From: Callaeas wilsoni | Taxonomy: Eukaryota; Chordata; Aves; Passeriformes; Callaeidae | Direction of reading: 5' to 3' | DNA: 64,000 nt | Assembly (NCBI GenBank): GCA_013398955.1 | Contig: VWPU01011645.1 | Coordinates: 115,001 to 179,000 of the forward strand | Shown here: one piece after another, positions 37,501-49,443 of the stretch | How positions within the stretch are numbered: position 1 is the stretch's first letter | Layout of the letters: every line of letters starts with the position of its first letter | Notes under the pieces: generated by a model | What the model was told of the DNA's origin: nothing | What the model saw: the letters and a program-made list of their open reading frames with translations, nothing else | Databases searched by the model: none | Made by a program: the position numbers and the translations under genes

Positions 37501-39533
37501 AAGGAGCTGAAACCTCATTGATCCTAATTGAAAGCAATACACCCAACCAAATAGTTTTCTACCCCATCTGCTCTGGCCTGCCACCAGCTATTCAATACAA
37601 GAGAATTAATAGTTTCAGATATTCTAACAGACCCAATAAAAGCACTCATTTAAGCAGGACTGCATTAACAAAGTGAAAAACCAAGGGCAAAATGGGTTCA
37701 AATGGAGCATTTTACTCCTAGTTGGCTTTAACAAAGCTGAATAATGCTTATTCTGACTTTTTATGTGCAAGACTTGATAAACTGAATGAGAAGGCACTCA
37801 ATGATCAGTCAACGAGCATTGATGAATGGTCATTAGGACCCCCCCAATCTCAGGGAAGGCCATTCCACAAAGTGGCACACCAGCTTGAAAGGGCGGACTC
37901 ACTAATGTCCAGATTTCCCCGCTTGCTTGTTCCACTTTCACTTTCAGACCACTGGCCACCAAATGAGGCTGACATATTGGAAAATAATCTTTTATGGGCG
38001 AGTGGTAAATAAAAATGGAGGCATTAGCTGGGCTTTCAAATTCAAATCTACTAGTTTTGTCAGCCCCAAAACGTTTTGATTTTCCACCCAGCTGGAAGCT
38101 ATTAGTGTTTTCTTAAGGCATCCCACTGACAGGGCAAACCCACCTAATGTGTGAGCTGTGGAGCTGATGCGGGGGACAGGGGACAACCACTTCTGGATGC
38201 TTTCTTAACTTTATTCGGTTGACTGTCCAACCACAGTACAGTAAAGGCAACACCTTCAGGAGAAGCTCACTAATTTCTTGCTGCCCAAGTATCTCTGATG
38301 GTCTGGTGCAACGGCAGCCCACCTAGGCCTGCAATGGGACCCTCAGTGCAACTTTTTCCATGACATTGTACCTAGCCTCCCTTGGTTTTACTACCACAAA
38401 AGGCTCAAGCTATCCAAGAAAGGCACTTCTCTATAAACTTCCAATTCTTTGCTTGGAAATGGAATTTAAATATTCCAGTAAGATATGTGCTTATCTGTTA
38501 ACAGCAGCTCTTTATGCATGCAACACAAAACATTTGCCAGATAACACTAAACATTTCCCTAAGCATTTCCTTATTGGCAAGGCTTTCTGGACTTCTGAAA
38601 AAAGACAAATGAGACATTTAAAACATACACTGCTCTGTGAAACATAGACTGATTGAGATTACCTACACAAATCAAACACTGAGCAGTTGAAAGATAGTCA
38701 CCAAGGTGGGAAGAAAATATTCCTGGTTGTCTAAGACAAACTGTTCACGATGTTACCTCAAGTACTGGATTAAATTCATTGGAATTGAGAAAGCATTCCT
38801 GTCTTTTCAGTTAAGAAAACTTGTAATTTATATCCATATTTCAACAATACTCCAAAGAGGATTTTAAATCATCTGTTAAGAAAAGGCAGCCTTGACAGTG
38901 CATTAGACTTAACAACCTAGACTGCCTGCTGGTTTTTGATCAAAAAAAACCCAAAAAAATTAATTCTTGTTGAACGCTCAGAAATTCCAGTGACATTTCG
39001 GGTGTATTTCACGTTTTAAAACAATGAAAATGTACATTAAGTCCTAACGTGAAAGAACAGTTCCACAAAAAAATTAACTGACTCAGAATGGGAGGGAGAA
39101 CACTCAAGCCTTAAAGAATGCACGTTCTTTTGCTCTCTATATACATTTTAGTAAGAACACTCACATGGACAAACTCACATATAAGTGTACCTGTCTTGGT
39201 GTCTATTTCTTTCACTAGATGTAGGCTAAACAAGTTTTGCCTCGCATTTTTATTAAATACTATATTTTCTATAATGTGGGTAAAGTAAATTAGAATTGAC
39301 TGCTAATTTCTATCATCATTTGACTTCAAAGAAAATTACCACACCATCTGTGCATAGACACCACTCAAGCACTTTAGAAAATTTGATATTGATTTGAAAA
39401 TATTTCTGAAAGAAAATACCAATGATGCTGTCTCACTAACAGAGAAAGAACACATTCAATGTGACCTGGAGAAGCCTGGAAGAGAATATCTGCTCCTGCT
39501 GAACTATGGCCATATTTTAAGATACAAAAAGAA

Positions 39534-39552
39534 GGGGGGGGGAAAGGGGGGG
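39534..39552 (+). repeat. Paired long G runs (possible G-quadruplex)
   Basis: The plus strand has G9 (39534-39542), AAA, then G7 (39546-39552), followed by AAGG. Each run is long enough to give two G-triplets, so an intramolecular quadruplex is possible on the plus strand. The RUNX1T1 transcript carries the C-rich complement. Confidence 0.8.
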
Positions 39553-40724
39553 AAGGCAAGCGGTGAAGAAAAAAAGGGTTTCAAGCTCTCAGTTGCTTTT
39601 TGACTTGAAGCTCAGGGTGTTTGTTCATTTAACATTTGTAGGGAAACTCCTCCTGCTGTAGTATATTAACCCAAGTTTTGACCTCTAATCGATGTCTTTT
39701 CAATGTATAGGATCTTCATAATAAAGATAATGTAGAGCATATTTGTGTGAAAGCGTATCTACCACTAGCCATAAATTTGAGCCTTGCATTTTTCTCTGCA
39801 ACATGTCAATATTTGTGACACTAACTAAACATATTTTATTCATTTGACAAGGATTGTTACATTATATTGAAAACTTTTGTTTCAATGTCACCACCTCCCC
39901 GTTTTGACTGATGGCGAGTTAGTTTTGTTAAAATGCAGGGGGTGATAGCGTATGCTCCAGTGAACTTTCCCTCCTCTCAGCACCAGAGACAAAAACCTGC
40001 AGCTCTGCTCTGTGCTGGCAGCCATCTGGCCAGCTTTCTCTCAATGCCTGCCCCACACCACACTGCAGGCAAAATTTCAGGGCTCTAGAGCTCTGTGGAG
40101 CTATTCATGACATACCAATTTCACATTTTCTGCTTGTATGCTTGCAACAATAAATGCTAATGAGGACTATGAATGACATTTTTAAAGACAATAAAAAGGT
40201 CTCCAAATCCCTTGCATATGGAGACACTATTTTCTAAACTTCACCTTCTGTTAGGGAGCCATTACACTCTAAAGGAAAAAAATAACCTAAGGAGAACAAT
40301 GAGATGATCAAAGCATAACCGAGTCCTTAAGAATTCCAAAGAAAACAATGTTTGCAAAGCTAGCTTAACGACAGACAGATTTTATGCTGATGTACAGCAC
40401 TAACACTTAAGCATAGCAACTCTCTTTTTCGATAACACTGCTACTTCTCATCGAGGGGCTCAGAACTGCGGGGGGGGAAGTCATAGCAAATCCTCCCTTT
40501 CACTGCTCACGTATAACTCTACAAGCCACAGACTTGGACTTAGCAATTACTAATCTCTAGATGAGTCCAAGAATACTCTAAATAAGCCCCAGAATAAACT
40601 GTAATTACTAATGGATTTGGAATGCTACGCTTTCATAGAGATCTCTGTGCTGACAAAGTGTGGCCAAGACAAATATCAAATTATATTTTCTTCCCCCAAA
40701 TCTGCCTATTGTAATGTTATTGCT

Positions 40725-40884
40725 AAGAGAAAGAAACGAGAAGAGAGAAAAGAGGAAAAAAAGGAAGAGAGAAAGAAAGAAAGAGAGAAAGAGAGAGAGA
40801 AAGAAAGAAAGAAAGAGAGAAAGAAAGGCAGAAAGAAAGAGAGAACAAACAAACGAACGAACTAATGAAAGAAAGAAAAAGAAG
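40725..40884. repeat. GAAA/GA polypurine microsatellite
   Basis: About 160 bases are nearly pure purine on the plus strand, with GAAA and GA units, short CAAA/CGAA interruptions at 40845-40860, and a return to GAAA at the end. The long Lys/Arg/Glu-rich and Phe/Leu/Ser-rich frames across it are by-products of the repeat, not proteins. Confidence 0.95.
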
Positions 40885-43800
40885 TTGCCTTTACTCTGGG
40901 AAATACCTTTAATATAAAAAGACAACGTCCCCTTATTAGGAAGATTAAGAACACTTCCAGGAAAATCCACCAGGTGGAGCAAATACACAGCATACAAAAC
41001 ATTTATTGATGCTTGTACTGCCATTTTCAACGGGGGGATAATGGTTTATATGCAAATATTCTTACCTATTGACCTCCCTTCTTCACTCTTTTGTCATATA
41101 TTGATCAATTTGTATTTATTTACTACATTTACAATGGTACAAAAACTTCGTTCAAAGGGGCCTTCACACAAAGCTATTGTTCCTGGTGAGCTCAATATGA
41201 ATTTGCAAACCACAATAGCCATCAGAAATATAAGGGAAATTCAAGAACAGTATTATTCAACATATATATAATTTTTTTTTCCAGCAATATGGCTGTGCTT
41301 GTAAAACACACTGACAAGTATTCAGAAAATAAAGCTTAGTCTTACATCAGGTAGCAAAATCTTTGCACTGGCCTCCACTGTAATGGGCTGGAAACCTGGC
41401 TGTTCTGCATGTCTGGTTGTGTTTTTATACACACAGTAGTGCCCATAACATCACAGCAGTGCCATTGCACAGCATGTTGGTGTTTACTATTAATGCTTTA
41501 TTTTAGTATGATATCTATCAACTACTGAGTAATTTCAAGAAGGCAAGTGAATGAGGACTGTAAATAAGTATTTCAGCATATCTAGGACAATTAAGCATTG
41601 TTTCTCCATTTAAATTATCTGCTTTCCAGAGCCAGGTGAGAAAGTCACCTCATCATCAAGTATTTTCTGTTCCCCTGATGAATTAGGAGGTCTAATGGAA
41701 CAAAGGCAGGGGGGCAGATTTTTACATGAAGAGAACGAAATCCTAACAGAACAGTGGGTCTTTTATGGATGAGTTTTCTCACAGTTATAATAGGACAACC
41801 CACTGGCAGACCCTGTAATTGCTAAAATGCCAAGCAATATTACCAAATGAACTGCTCTAATGCAGTTCAGCATCTGGAAACACAGCAGAATCAGTACACA
41901 GACTCATTCAACCCTTGATGATAGAAAAGCATTATCATTTGTAAGTGACAAAAGGAAGGTGCTGATTCTAGTCAAATCTTTTTCTTTCCATTGTTTCCTT
42001 AGTTATACCTTCCATCACATTTTTCTCTCACTTGTCCAGTCACTGCCCTCTGTCTTCTCTTTGCCATCACATCTACTCCTAAATTCATTACTCTGGGGCC
42101 ACCTTCTCACTCTACTACATATCTCTCTTCTCCAACTCACTACATGACCTGTCTCTGCTCCAGCTGCCTTGGACATTTATTCTCTCCCACCTCCACCAAC
42201 CTTGACAGCTAAAAGAAGTTCCAGAATTTCAAGCTGTGGGTACTACCATAAAATATTATCCACGATTTAGCACATTAATTGAATAGCAACAACCAGCACT
42301 CTAACACTGAGGGAAAAACACCGTGCCAGTTCAGTCACCACTACAAAACTAAGTCAGAACAAGATTCACTTAAAGTGCTATTGAAGGAGCATATCAAGCT
42401 CCCTGAAAGCACAGTGTGTTGACCTAATCTCTGTGCTTCTAGTCTGACCCAGATGAATCCCATCATAGCTAAGGAAGAACAAAACACAAAATCTTTGTTT
42501 CATTAGGAACTGGGAGGAGCCTTGAGGAACACAGGCCTCTAAATATAACTTTACTTTATCTAATTGTGTTGTACTCCACATGGTGCTTCGTTGTAGCCAT
42601 TCAGAAGAGAAGCAGAAAAATGCAGAGGTGATTATGAAGTGGAATTTCATACCAGGAGCAAATTACACCACTTTACACTAGGAGAATATCTGCAAAGAGC
42701 AGCAGTAAATGTTTGGGCACAATGCAAGGTGCCAGCTTTAATAAAGCCCAAACCATCTTGGGAACTATTATCCGCAAGAACTTTCCTTAAGCAAGATTGT
42801 CACAGCAGAGGCTTGTGGAGACGGCCAAGACAAATATTTTTTTTAAGAAAATGCTGATTTAAAACCACTACCACCAAGGAATTTTTGAGTGGCAACCCTG
42901 GTGTAAAGGCTATCATTTGCTACCATTTTCAAAGATAGGGTAGGAGGAAATACAATGTGGTGGTTGTTGTCACCACACATCCATGGAGAACTTTTCATTT
43001 AATGGACTGCTGGCTGAGGTGGGCAGTGGTTAGCTAGAGGTCATGGACAGTTCATTGGATTATGAACTCTGCAAAAAAAATAAAGGCAATTAAAACACTG
43101 GAAAAGAGGGACACAACTTATATGACTTGTAAAGGCTTAATTAACACACAGTGCTTTCATAGAGACACATAATTTCCCTGATATGTACAAACCCTATAGG
43201 AACATGAGACTGACCACAATTCATAAACCATCTCTTTTTTTCATCCTACAGATACAAGCAATGCTTATTTAAATTATGGCTGCTTTACAACATGACAGGA
43301 CAGACATTTAAAACTACATGTGTAAGTAATCCACTTTTACTTAAAGGCACCTTTACACCAGACTAACCTAGGGAGTTTGTACTGAAGAAAGGGGCCTGAT
43401 TCTAAAGGTGAAGGATTATTGTACATATTTAAGAGTTCATTAGATCACAATTATCAATCTGATAACACTGTCACAGCTCTTTCGTTGCACCATCTCCTGA
43501 AAATCCTTTTCAGATGGGGGATTAGTGGCACAATAGATGACAATGACTCTTTCGGTCTGCCTGCCTGTACCTCTCTCACTCAAGGGTCCCCAAAATCCTT
43601 ACCTGGCAATGTCTGCATGCAAGAAGAAAAGTATGCCTCTGTATCTGTATTACAAATTTCCAATTAAATATTAGCAGGGAAAATCTAAGTAACTGCTCAA
43701 AAGATTTCAATCTCACCTATGAAGCACCCAAAATCCCTAGGATATGAATATGTTTGCTGAGCCTGTGGGCATAATTCTACAGACTGGACCAAAAGCCTTC

Positions 43801-44106
43801 ATTAAAGGAAATAAAACCTTAGTTAATTTTCAGCTCTCCTTCTCTACTCCTGCAACCACAAATATCTTTCTTGGACCAGCTTCTGCCCACAACAATAAAA
43901 GGCAACAGTCACATGCTACACTCAGTTTTGCTGGAAAGCCTTATTAATTATATTCCCTCCCTCTACTACTTGTACCCGGTGATTTTAAGTTCTACCAGTA
44001 CAACTACTAACACCACGATGTTATGAACTCAAGTATTGAAATTGTACAAATAACTGTAATACTCTTCATTTATCATTCAAACAAGAAGTCCTACTTTAAT
44101 TCTTCA

Positions 44107-44224
44107 CACACACATAAAAAAAACAAAGCAAAACAAAACCAAAAACAAAGAAACAAAACAAAACTAGACAAAAAAACCCCAAAACTAAAACAAACAAACA
44201 AACAAAAACCAAAACAACCAAACA
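44107..44224. repeat. A/C-rich low-complexity block with (CAAA)n
   Basis: This is a run of almost only A and C on the plus strand (AAAACAAAGC, CAAAACAAAACC, (CAAA)n near 44190-44205). It is similar in character to the block at 24.3-24.4 kb. Confidence 0.85.
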
Positions 44225-44874
44225 CCTATCCAAGGCCTTTGCCTATGTAAACATACAGTATCTTTCAGCTATCGGCATGAGCTTTACATCCCAATGAACA
44301 TTTTCCATCTATGGACCCAAACCTGAACACTGCCTGTGACCTCAACAAATAGCAGCTATGAGGAGCAAGGGCTATAACTGACCCTATCCCAACACTTCAA
44401 AACTGAACACCAAGCTGGACATCTAAGAAAATCACATGAATAATAAGAATGGAAGCACTGATAGCTGCCGTTACTGTTTTAATGGGCCGGAAACAAACAC
44501 TAGCTTGGTTTGAATCCACGGGACAAAGAAAAATAATGCTGCCAAGCATGCTTAAAATGACAAACTTAATATGCCAAGCATGATGATTATATAAATGATA
44601 ACTATGAAAAAAATACCATTTTCAAAAGTTTAACTGCTGCATAGAACAAAATCCACCTCAAATAATTTGCTCCTCAGAAGATTTGATTTCTGAAAATAAG
44701 AGGTCAAGCAAGAGAAGAAAGAATCAAATAAAAGACGCGAATTCAGAAGCAAAAGGGTTAATGTTTTGTTTCAGTCAGTGTTATACCAATGCCAGAATTA
44801 CAAGGGAAAGACTAAAAAGAGCCAATTTTTTTCTTTATTATTATTATTCTTTAAAAGAAAAAAATCATGCCTAT

Positions 44875-45340
44875 CTGTCACAGAGTTGTCCGGGCTGGAA
44901 GAACCGGCAGGAACCTCAAATTCCTGACCAAACCCTGTTCCACACAATGCCTCCTGAATGGAAGGAACCGAGGCCCGGCAGAGATAGCCCCCTGTCAGGA
45001 ACCAGCCCTGACGTTTGCGGACAGACGGGGCCGGCCTCGCAGGATGTCAGAGCAGCAAACTGCTGTTCGAGATACTGCGTTTTCACACACTCCCAGCCTG
45101 GATGTTTTGCTCTTCAGGTAATTAAACAAGGAAACGGGGCTGATGTGTACGAGTCTGACCCCTGCGCCGCGGCTCCGCGGTTCTGCACATCAACTTCCGC
45201 ACCAGCCGCCCCAAGCATCAGCAGAGCCTGCTGCTGCTGCTGCTGCTGCTCTTGCCTCTCCCGACACCACGCTCTAAAGCAAATCCTCCTGGAAATATCT
45301 GCTGCTGTGCCCTCCCTCCCCCACCCCCAGTTTACTAAGG
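44875..45340. other. GC-richer intronic segment
   Basis: This 470-bp segment is clearly richer in G+C and CpG than its surroundings (CCGGGCTGG, GGGGCCGGCC, GCGCCGCGGCTCCGCGG at about 45163-45180) and carries a CTG repeat. A 220-codon plus-strand frame spans it, but it has a biased, low-complexity composition, including a Cys run made by the CTG repeat, and resembles no protein I know. It could be a decayed CpG island, a minor promoter or an old repeat. I cannot tell which. Confidence 0.4.
45228..45248. repeat. (CTG)7 trinucleotide repeat
   Basis: Seven uninterrupted CTG units follow GCAGAGC and are followed by CTCTTGCC. Confidence 0.93.
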
Positions 45341-48300
45341 GCTAAATTACTTGCTCTGTTCCACACCTTGATTTCCCAGAAAAAGAAGGAAAAAAATCAA
45401 AGAAATGGGTACTTGGGTGTAGCTGTGCTTCAGGCAGCCATTCAAAATATTAAATTTATTGGGGGGAGGGGATGAACAGAAAGATGAGGCAAGGGATTCC
45501 CAAATTAATGTTTAGTTTAAGGTCATTACTCAAAATGATCCTGAAACATATTGCCAATTTGTCCAGCCAACAGCCAGACATTCACTTATTTAGAAATAAA
45601 ATTATTCTGATTTAAGCATTATTGAATAGTCTTTGTCTTCCAAGAGGACATAAATCATAGACCTAGGCATTAGAAAAATAGACCAGTGTTTTCTCTCTCT
45701 TTTCCCCCAAATTTCAGAAATGGGAAAGGGCAGGTGTTACCACCTATACTTGGCAGAAAACCCTACACAAGGCTGCTCTGTGACTGACCTAGTTTCTACG
45801 CTTTTTAAAGGCTATTTAAACAAAAATTATTTTTAAAAAGGTAACACATTCCTACTTTCTGAAAAATCCACAGTATAGAATATTGGCTGAAAAGAGAAGA
45901 GCCCAGAAGAAAGAGGAGTACAAAAGCATGCCTGCTTGTCTGTGTTCAACACAAAGAACATTAAATGAAAACAACTGGCATGCTGCCAAATTCCTATACA
46001 GGCAAAGAGATTCAAATAAATTGATTTCACGCATCACACTGACCTGGGATCAGTGAGCAGTGGTACAATACACTTGCTGCTCCATGTGGGGCAAAGCCCA
46101 TTAACGTTATCAGAGACACATTACATTGACGGGGAGCGGGGAGGGGGGGCACAGAGAAGGAACCCAAACTCTGCAAATTCAGGGGGAAAAAAATCACTTT
46201 GAAAAAGGAACTTGAACTGGAGTGCTTGGTTTCAGTTTACTAATAAATATATCATATTGCAAGAGCTTGTCCTCTGCTCACCTCAAAGGTTTCAAAGATC
46301 GTATTTTCAAATTAAAATAAATACTAATGTCACACACATACACACTCCCCTTACATTCTACTTTTAAAGCAGTTGTTCTCAAACTCACTTACTCTCTGTA
46401 AATGTCCTCCCTTCCCCATCCGCTAGTGTTTTATATAGATTATGGGTTATTTTCTTTGTACTTCAAAAGCTGGATTCCTGCCCAGGATACTCTTACTCAG
46501 AAAGCAAGCTGGAGAAATCGGCCACTGCTCTCAACTGGCCCAAATCAACCTGACCTAGAGAGAAAAATGCCTTATTTGCAAGGCAGCAACAATCAGGGCA
46601 CCAGCTCCCTTTGCAGAGTCACCCACACATGCTCCCACATACCAGGGAGCTGTGTCCAAACCAGTATCTGAAATTTCACTTTCTTACGACTGTGAAGTAA
46701 CCCATGTTTGCCGTGGAGTCTCTCCTTGTCATCCTGGCTTTGTTTTTCATTAAGCTCTCTCACACTCCAATCAAGAGCAATGCTAGCAAGAAACAGGTGT
46801 GCACCACATGAACAGATGAAATTCTGATTGGAAGGACAATTCACTGTCTATAATACAGTTGTACTCTTTTACATCTGTGGTATGTTTGAAGGGAACTTTA
46901 TTATTTTCACTGTACTCCTTAAGATACATTGGTAAGCAAACAATTGTTTTGAAGATAAAAAAGGAAACCAAGAGAAGATGGCTTAGCAATTGCAAAACAA
47001 AGATGGGGATGCTTAAAAGGGGTCACATCAGCAGAAGTAGTCATTGCTACAAGAGGCCATTGCTTCAAGGGGGCAATAGACTCAAAACACCTTTTTGTTG
47101 CCTTTTATTCCATTTACGTTTCAAATAGCAAGTCAAATCTTCGTGGGCACAGCAAAGTCCATATTAAGTTAAGCTCAAACAGTGTTGACTTCATCTCTAA
47201 TTACTCACTGAAATCTAAAAAATAAAATCATTGAAAATGTGGAGCTTCTTGGCCATTTAAGACTAAAATTTCTGGGTGTGTCACAAACAAATACATCCAG
47301 ATGTAGATACCTCACCCAGTCACCTCAATTCAAGTAAATGTCAAAATGGGAATGGCCAAAGATCTAAGAACTGTTAACCACCACTGATCACTCTCTAAGA
47401 GCTACAGAGCAGTTTTGAATTATTCATTACCAAGGTGAAAACCATACAATATTGTTAACTCTGTAAGATGTGTCACAGAGAGATGTGTTTATTTAGGTAT
47501 AAGGCTACAGCTGACAGAACGGCACAGGGAAGGGAATCATGCAGTATACAGAAACTTCACCATGGCAGAGATGTGCCTGCACTCACATGATACAGAGAGC
47601 ACGACCTGCACAACACTGAACAAGAGGGATAAGGTGCTGTTCCCTCCCTTTTATGAGCAACCATCAGATCAGTTGGACTTTATAGAGATGAAGGGAATCT
47701 TAGTCGTATGAATTCCCTTTCTTTAAATTAATGGTATTAGAAAATAAGCCTTTCTCCCAAGTTGTAGGAAATTTCCATTATCTTGCACATGCTCTGACAG
47801 CAATAAACCACAATAAACTTCCCATTAGTATGCCAGCACTGCATGCTTCAGGCATGACATCTTTACTTTATTTATTTTTTAAATCCTTTATGAAGATCCA
47901 TATGGCAAAACAAACCAACCAACAACCACCTGTACAGGGTACATTTGCACTTTGAAAAAAAAGACTGTAGATATTAAAAGGGAGAAATTAGTCAGAAGCT
48001 ATACACAACTCAAGAAGCAAAATCAAAACACAAGAAGAAACCCTGCTAAGATCATTCATTCTCTTCCAATACTGCTTGAGTACACGAAGGTCCCACAAAA
48101 GCATTTATTTGTTTTAAACTAAGCTAGGAACTCAAGTTAGAATGCAAATTCATTTTTATTAGGGTTTGATTTTTTTAAAAGTATGTTTACACTGGTGCAC
48201 AAAACCTCAGGCCTGGCCCTTGCCGCAAAGTTGATGTGCAGAGGCTCCCGCTGGCAATCTCAGCTGTTCTCCATCTCTCCACACCCCACAGAGGGTGGGC

Positions 48301-49164
48301 CATGGTGTCTCAGGTGGGAAAACAAGTAATATGATCAAGGCTGAGCTACCTTTAAAACTATCCAGGGCAAAGCCGAGAGTACTCAGACACTATTCATCTT
48401 ATTTTGGTACCATACTCTATCAAAGTTATGTCAGGTGATAGAGTCCAACACTGAGCAAGAAAGTTATCCAAGTGTTGGAAAGCACTTCAAATCAGTTTAG
48501 CAGTTTCTAGTGATCCAGACATACACCATTTTAGAAGAAAAAATGTAGTTACAGTAAAGACAGGAACGACTGTCATAGGTATTCTAGAAATTTTGTCCAG
48601 CAATAGCAGATTTACTTTTCTGGTATGGTAAAAATCTTTGCACACAAGAAGCAGAAATATCCAGTTCCATTTTCACCTCAATCAAATTTATCACAGATTC
48701 CCAGTTTGACGCAATGGGTTTACCAGAGGGTTCCACTAAATTACAAACAACCATTTTGCCAATGTGATTACAACTGTCTCTTAACCTGGTTGCAAATACT
48801 ATTCCAATTCACAGTTCAGAAAACTGAACTTCGCTATTTCCACAACCCAGCCAAGTAATACTGACATGGCACATAAAGAGCAACTATGTCATTAAAAATA
48901 CAAAAAGAACCCCAAAGTTTATATATGTATTTAAGATTTTAGAAAAGTCCTGACTGATGGATTTTATTAGTATTGCAGTACACTTTCTCACTGGTATTAA
49001 ACAAAGACAGCACCTTCATTGATTTAGGCAGACTCTCTGGAGGCTAAAGGGAAAGATTTCTTTTTTAATTACAGTTTACAAGGCAAGGTACAGTCATTAT
49101 ATACACACGAATAACTTCTAAAAGGTATTCACATTATAAAATCAAGTATTTTTCTGTTCCTTAC

Positions 49165-49252
49165 CTTGACAAAATTCAAAGTTCCCTTTTTTCCGGCAGT
49201 CACCTATCACTAAACTCAGTGCTCTCCAAGTGTTTCTTTTGACAGATATCAT
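49165..49252 (-). CDS. RUNX1T1: RUNX1T1 exon 1b coding part (start of the MTG8b-type isoform)
   Basis: The minus strand encodes MISVKRNTWRALSLVIGD, then CRKKGNFEFCQ and the first base of Asp, followed by donor GTAAGGAAC at 49164. This is the N-terminus of the long RUNX1T1 isoform as I know it from human, with Phe where I recall Tyr near the end. Splicing to 6178 gives ...FCQ-D-RTEKHS in frame, and the four coding pieces total 558 bp (186 codons) in this window. The ATG has A at -3. The first in-frame stop upstream is TAG seven codons before it, so the start is well determined. The exon has a plausible acceptor (TTGTCAATAG, ending 49338), giving a 173-bp internal exon. Confidence 0.96.
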
Positions 49253-49337
49253 TCTCCACCAATCGCTCTGCTAATTTCCTCTTTCCTTTTCTGACTGGGA
49301 CAGATATTATGTTCACCAGCCCAGAGATCAATCTTTT
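49253..49337 (-). other. RUNX1T1: Exon 1b 5' untranslated part
   Basis: This is the untranslated stretch between the predicted acceptor (AG at 49339-49338) and the ATG. It contains no upstream ATG on the sense strand and an in-frame stop at TAG CAG AGC. If the exon is instead a first exon, the untranslated region continues further right. Confidence 0.65.
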
Positions 49338-49340
49338 CTA

Positions 49341-49402
49341 TTGACAACAACAAATAAAAGAAAAAAAAAAGAAAAAAAAAAAAGGAAAAAAAAAGAAGCA
49401 TA
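49341..49402 (-). promoter_or_regulatory. RUNX1T1: Long polypyrimidine tract before exon 1b
   Basis: Read on the minus strand this is an unusually long T-rich tract with few C interruptions, ending TTTGTTGTTGTCAATAG at the exon 1b acceptor. It is seen on the plus strand as AAAAGAAAAAAAAAAGAAAA-type sequence. It would recruit U2AF or PTB-type factors, which fits a regulated internal exon. Confidence 0.7.
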
Positions 49403-49435
49403 TATCACAGCCAGTTTGAAGCACCACACCCCTTC

Positions 49436-49443
49436 ATTTGCAT
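49436..49443 (-). promoter_or_regulatory. RUNX1T1: Octamer motif (ATGCAAAT) upstream of exon 1b
   Basis: A perfect POU-factor octamer (ATGCAAAT on the minus strand) lies about 100 bp upstream of the exon 1b acceptor and 190 bp upstream of the ATG. A TATATG sequence lies between. If exon 1b can also act as a first exon, this would be a natural proximal promoter element. Motif presence is seen; function is inferred. Confidence 0.35.

Larger units (their letters stand above)
34501..49164 (-). other. RUNX1T1: RUNX1T1 intron between exon 1b and exon 1a
   Basis: This is about 14.7 kb of intron starting with donor GTAAGGAAC at 49164. It contains a G-run pair (39534-39552), a polypurine repeat (40725-40884), an A/C-rich block (44107-44224) and a GC-richer segment with a CTG repeat (44875-45340), each listed separately. 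Stretches around 37590-38110 and 41630-41860 look motif-rich and non-repetitive, but nothing proves conservation. No other exon is recognisable. Confidence 0.7.

Noticed and set aside
37722..38012. 96-codon plus-strand frame with fairly normal amino-acid composition
   Set aside because: There is no recognisable family and no splice or promoter context. The region looks more like conserved noncoding sequence than coding sequence.
40608..41030. 140-codon minus-strand and 84-85-codon plus-strand frames
   Set aside because: These are low-complexity translations of the GAAA/GA microsatellite, not proteins.
44683..45345. 220-codon plus-strand open frame
   Set aside because: No domain is recognisable. 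Its Cys run comes from the CTG repeat, and its start lies in AT-rich intron on the strand opposite RUNX1T1.
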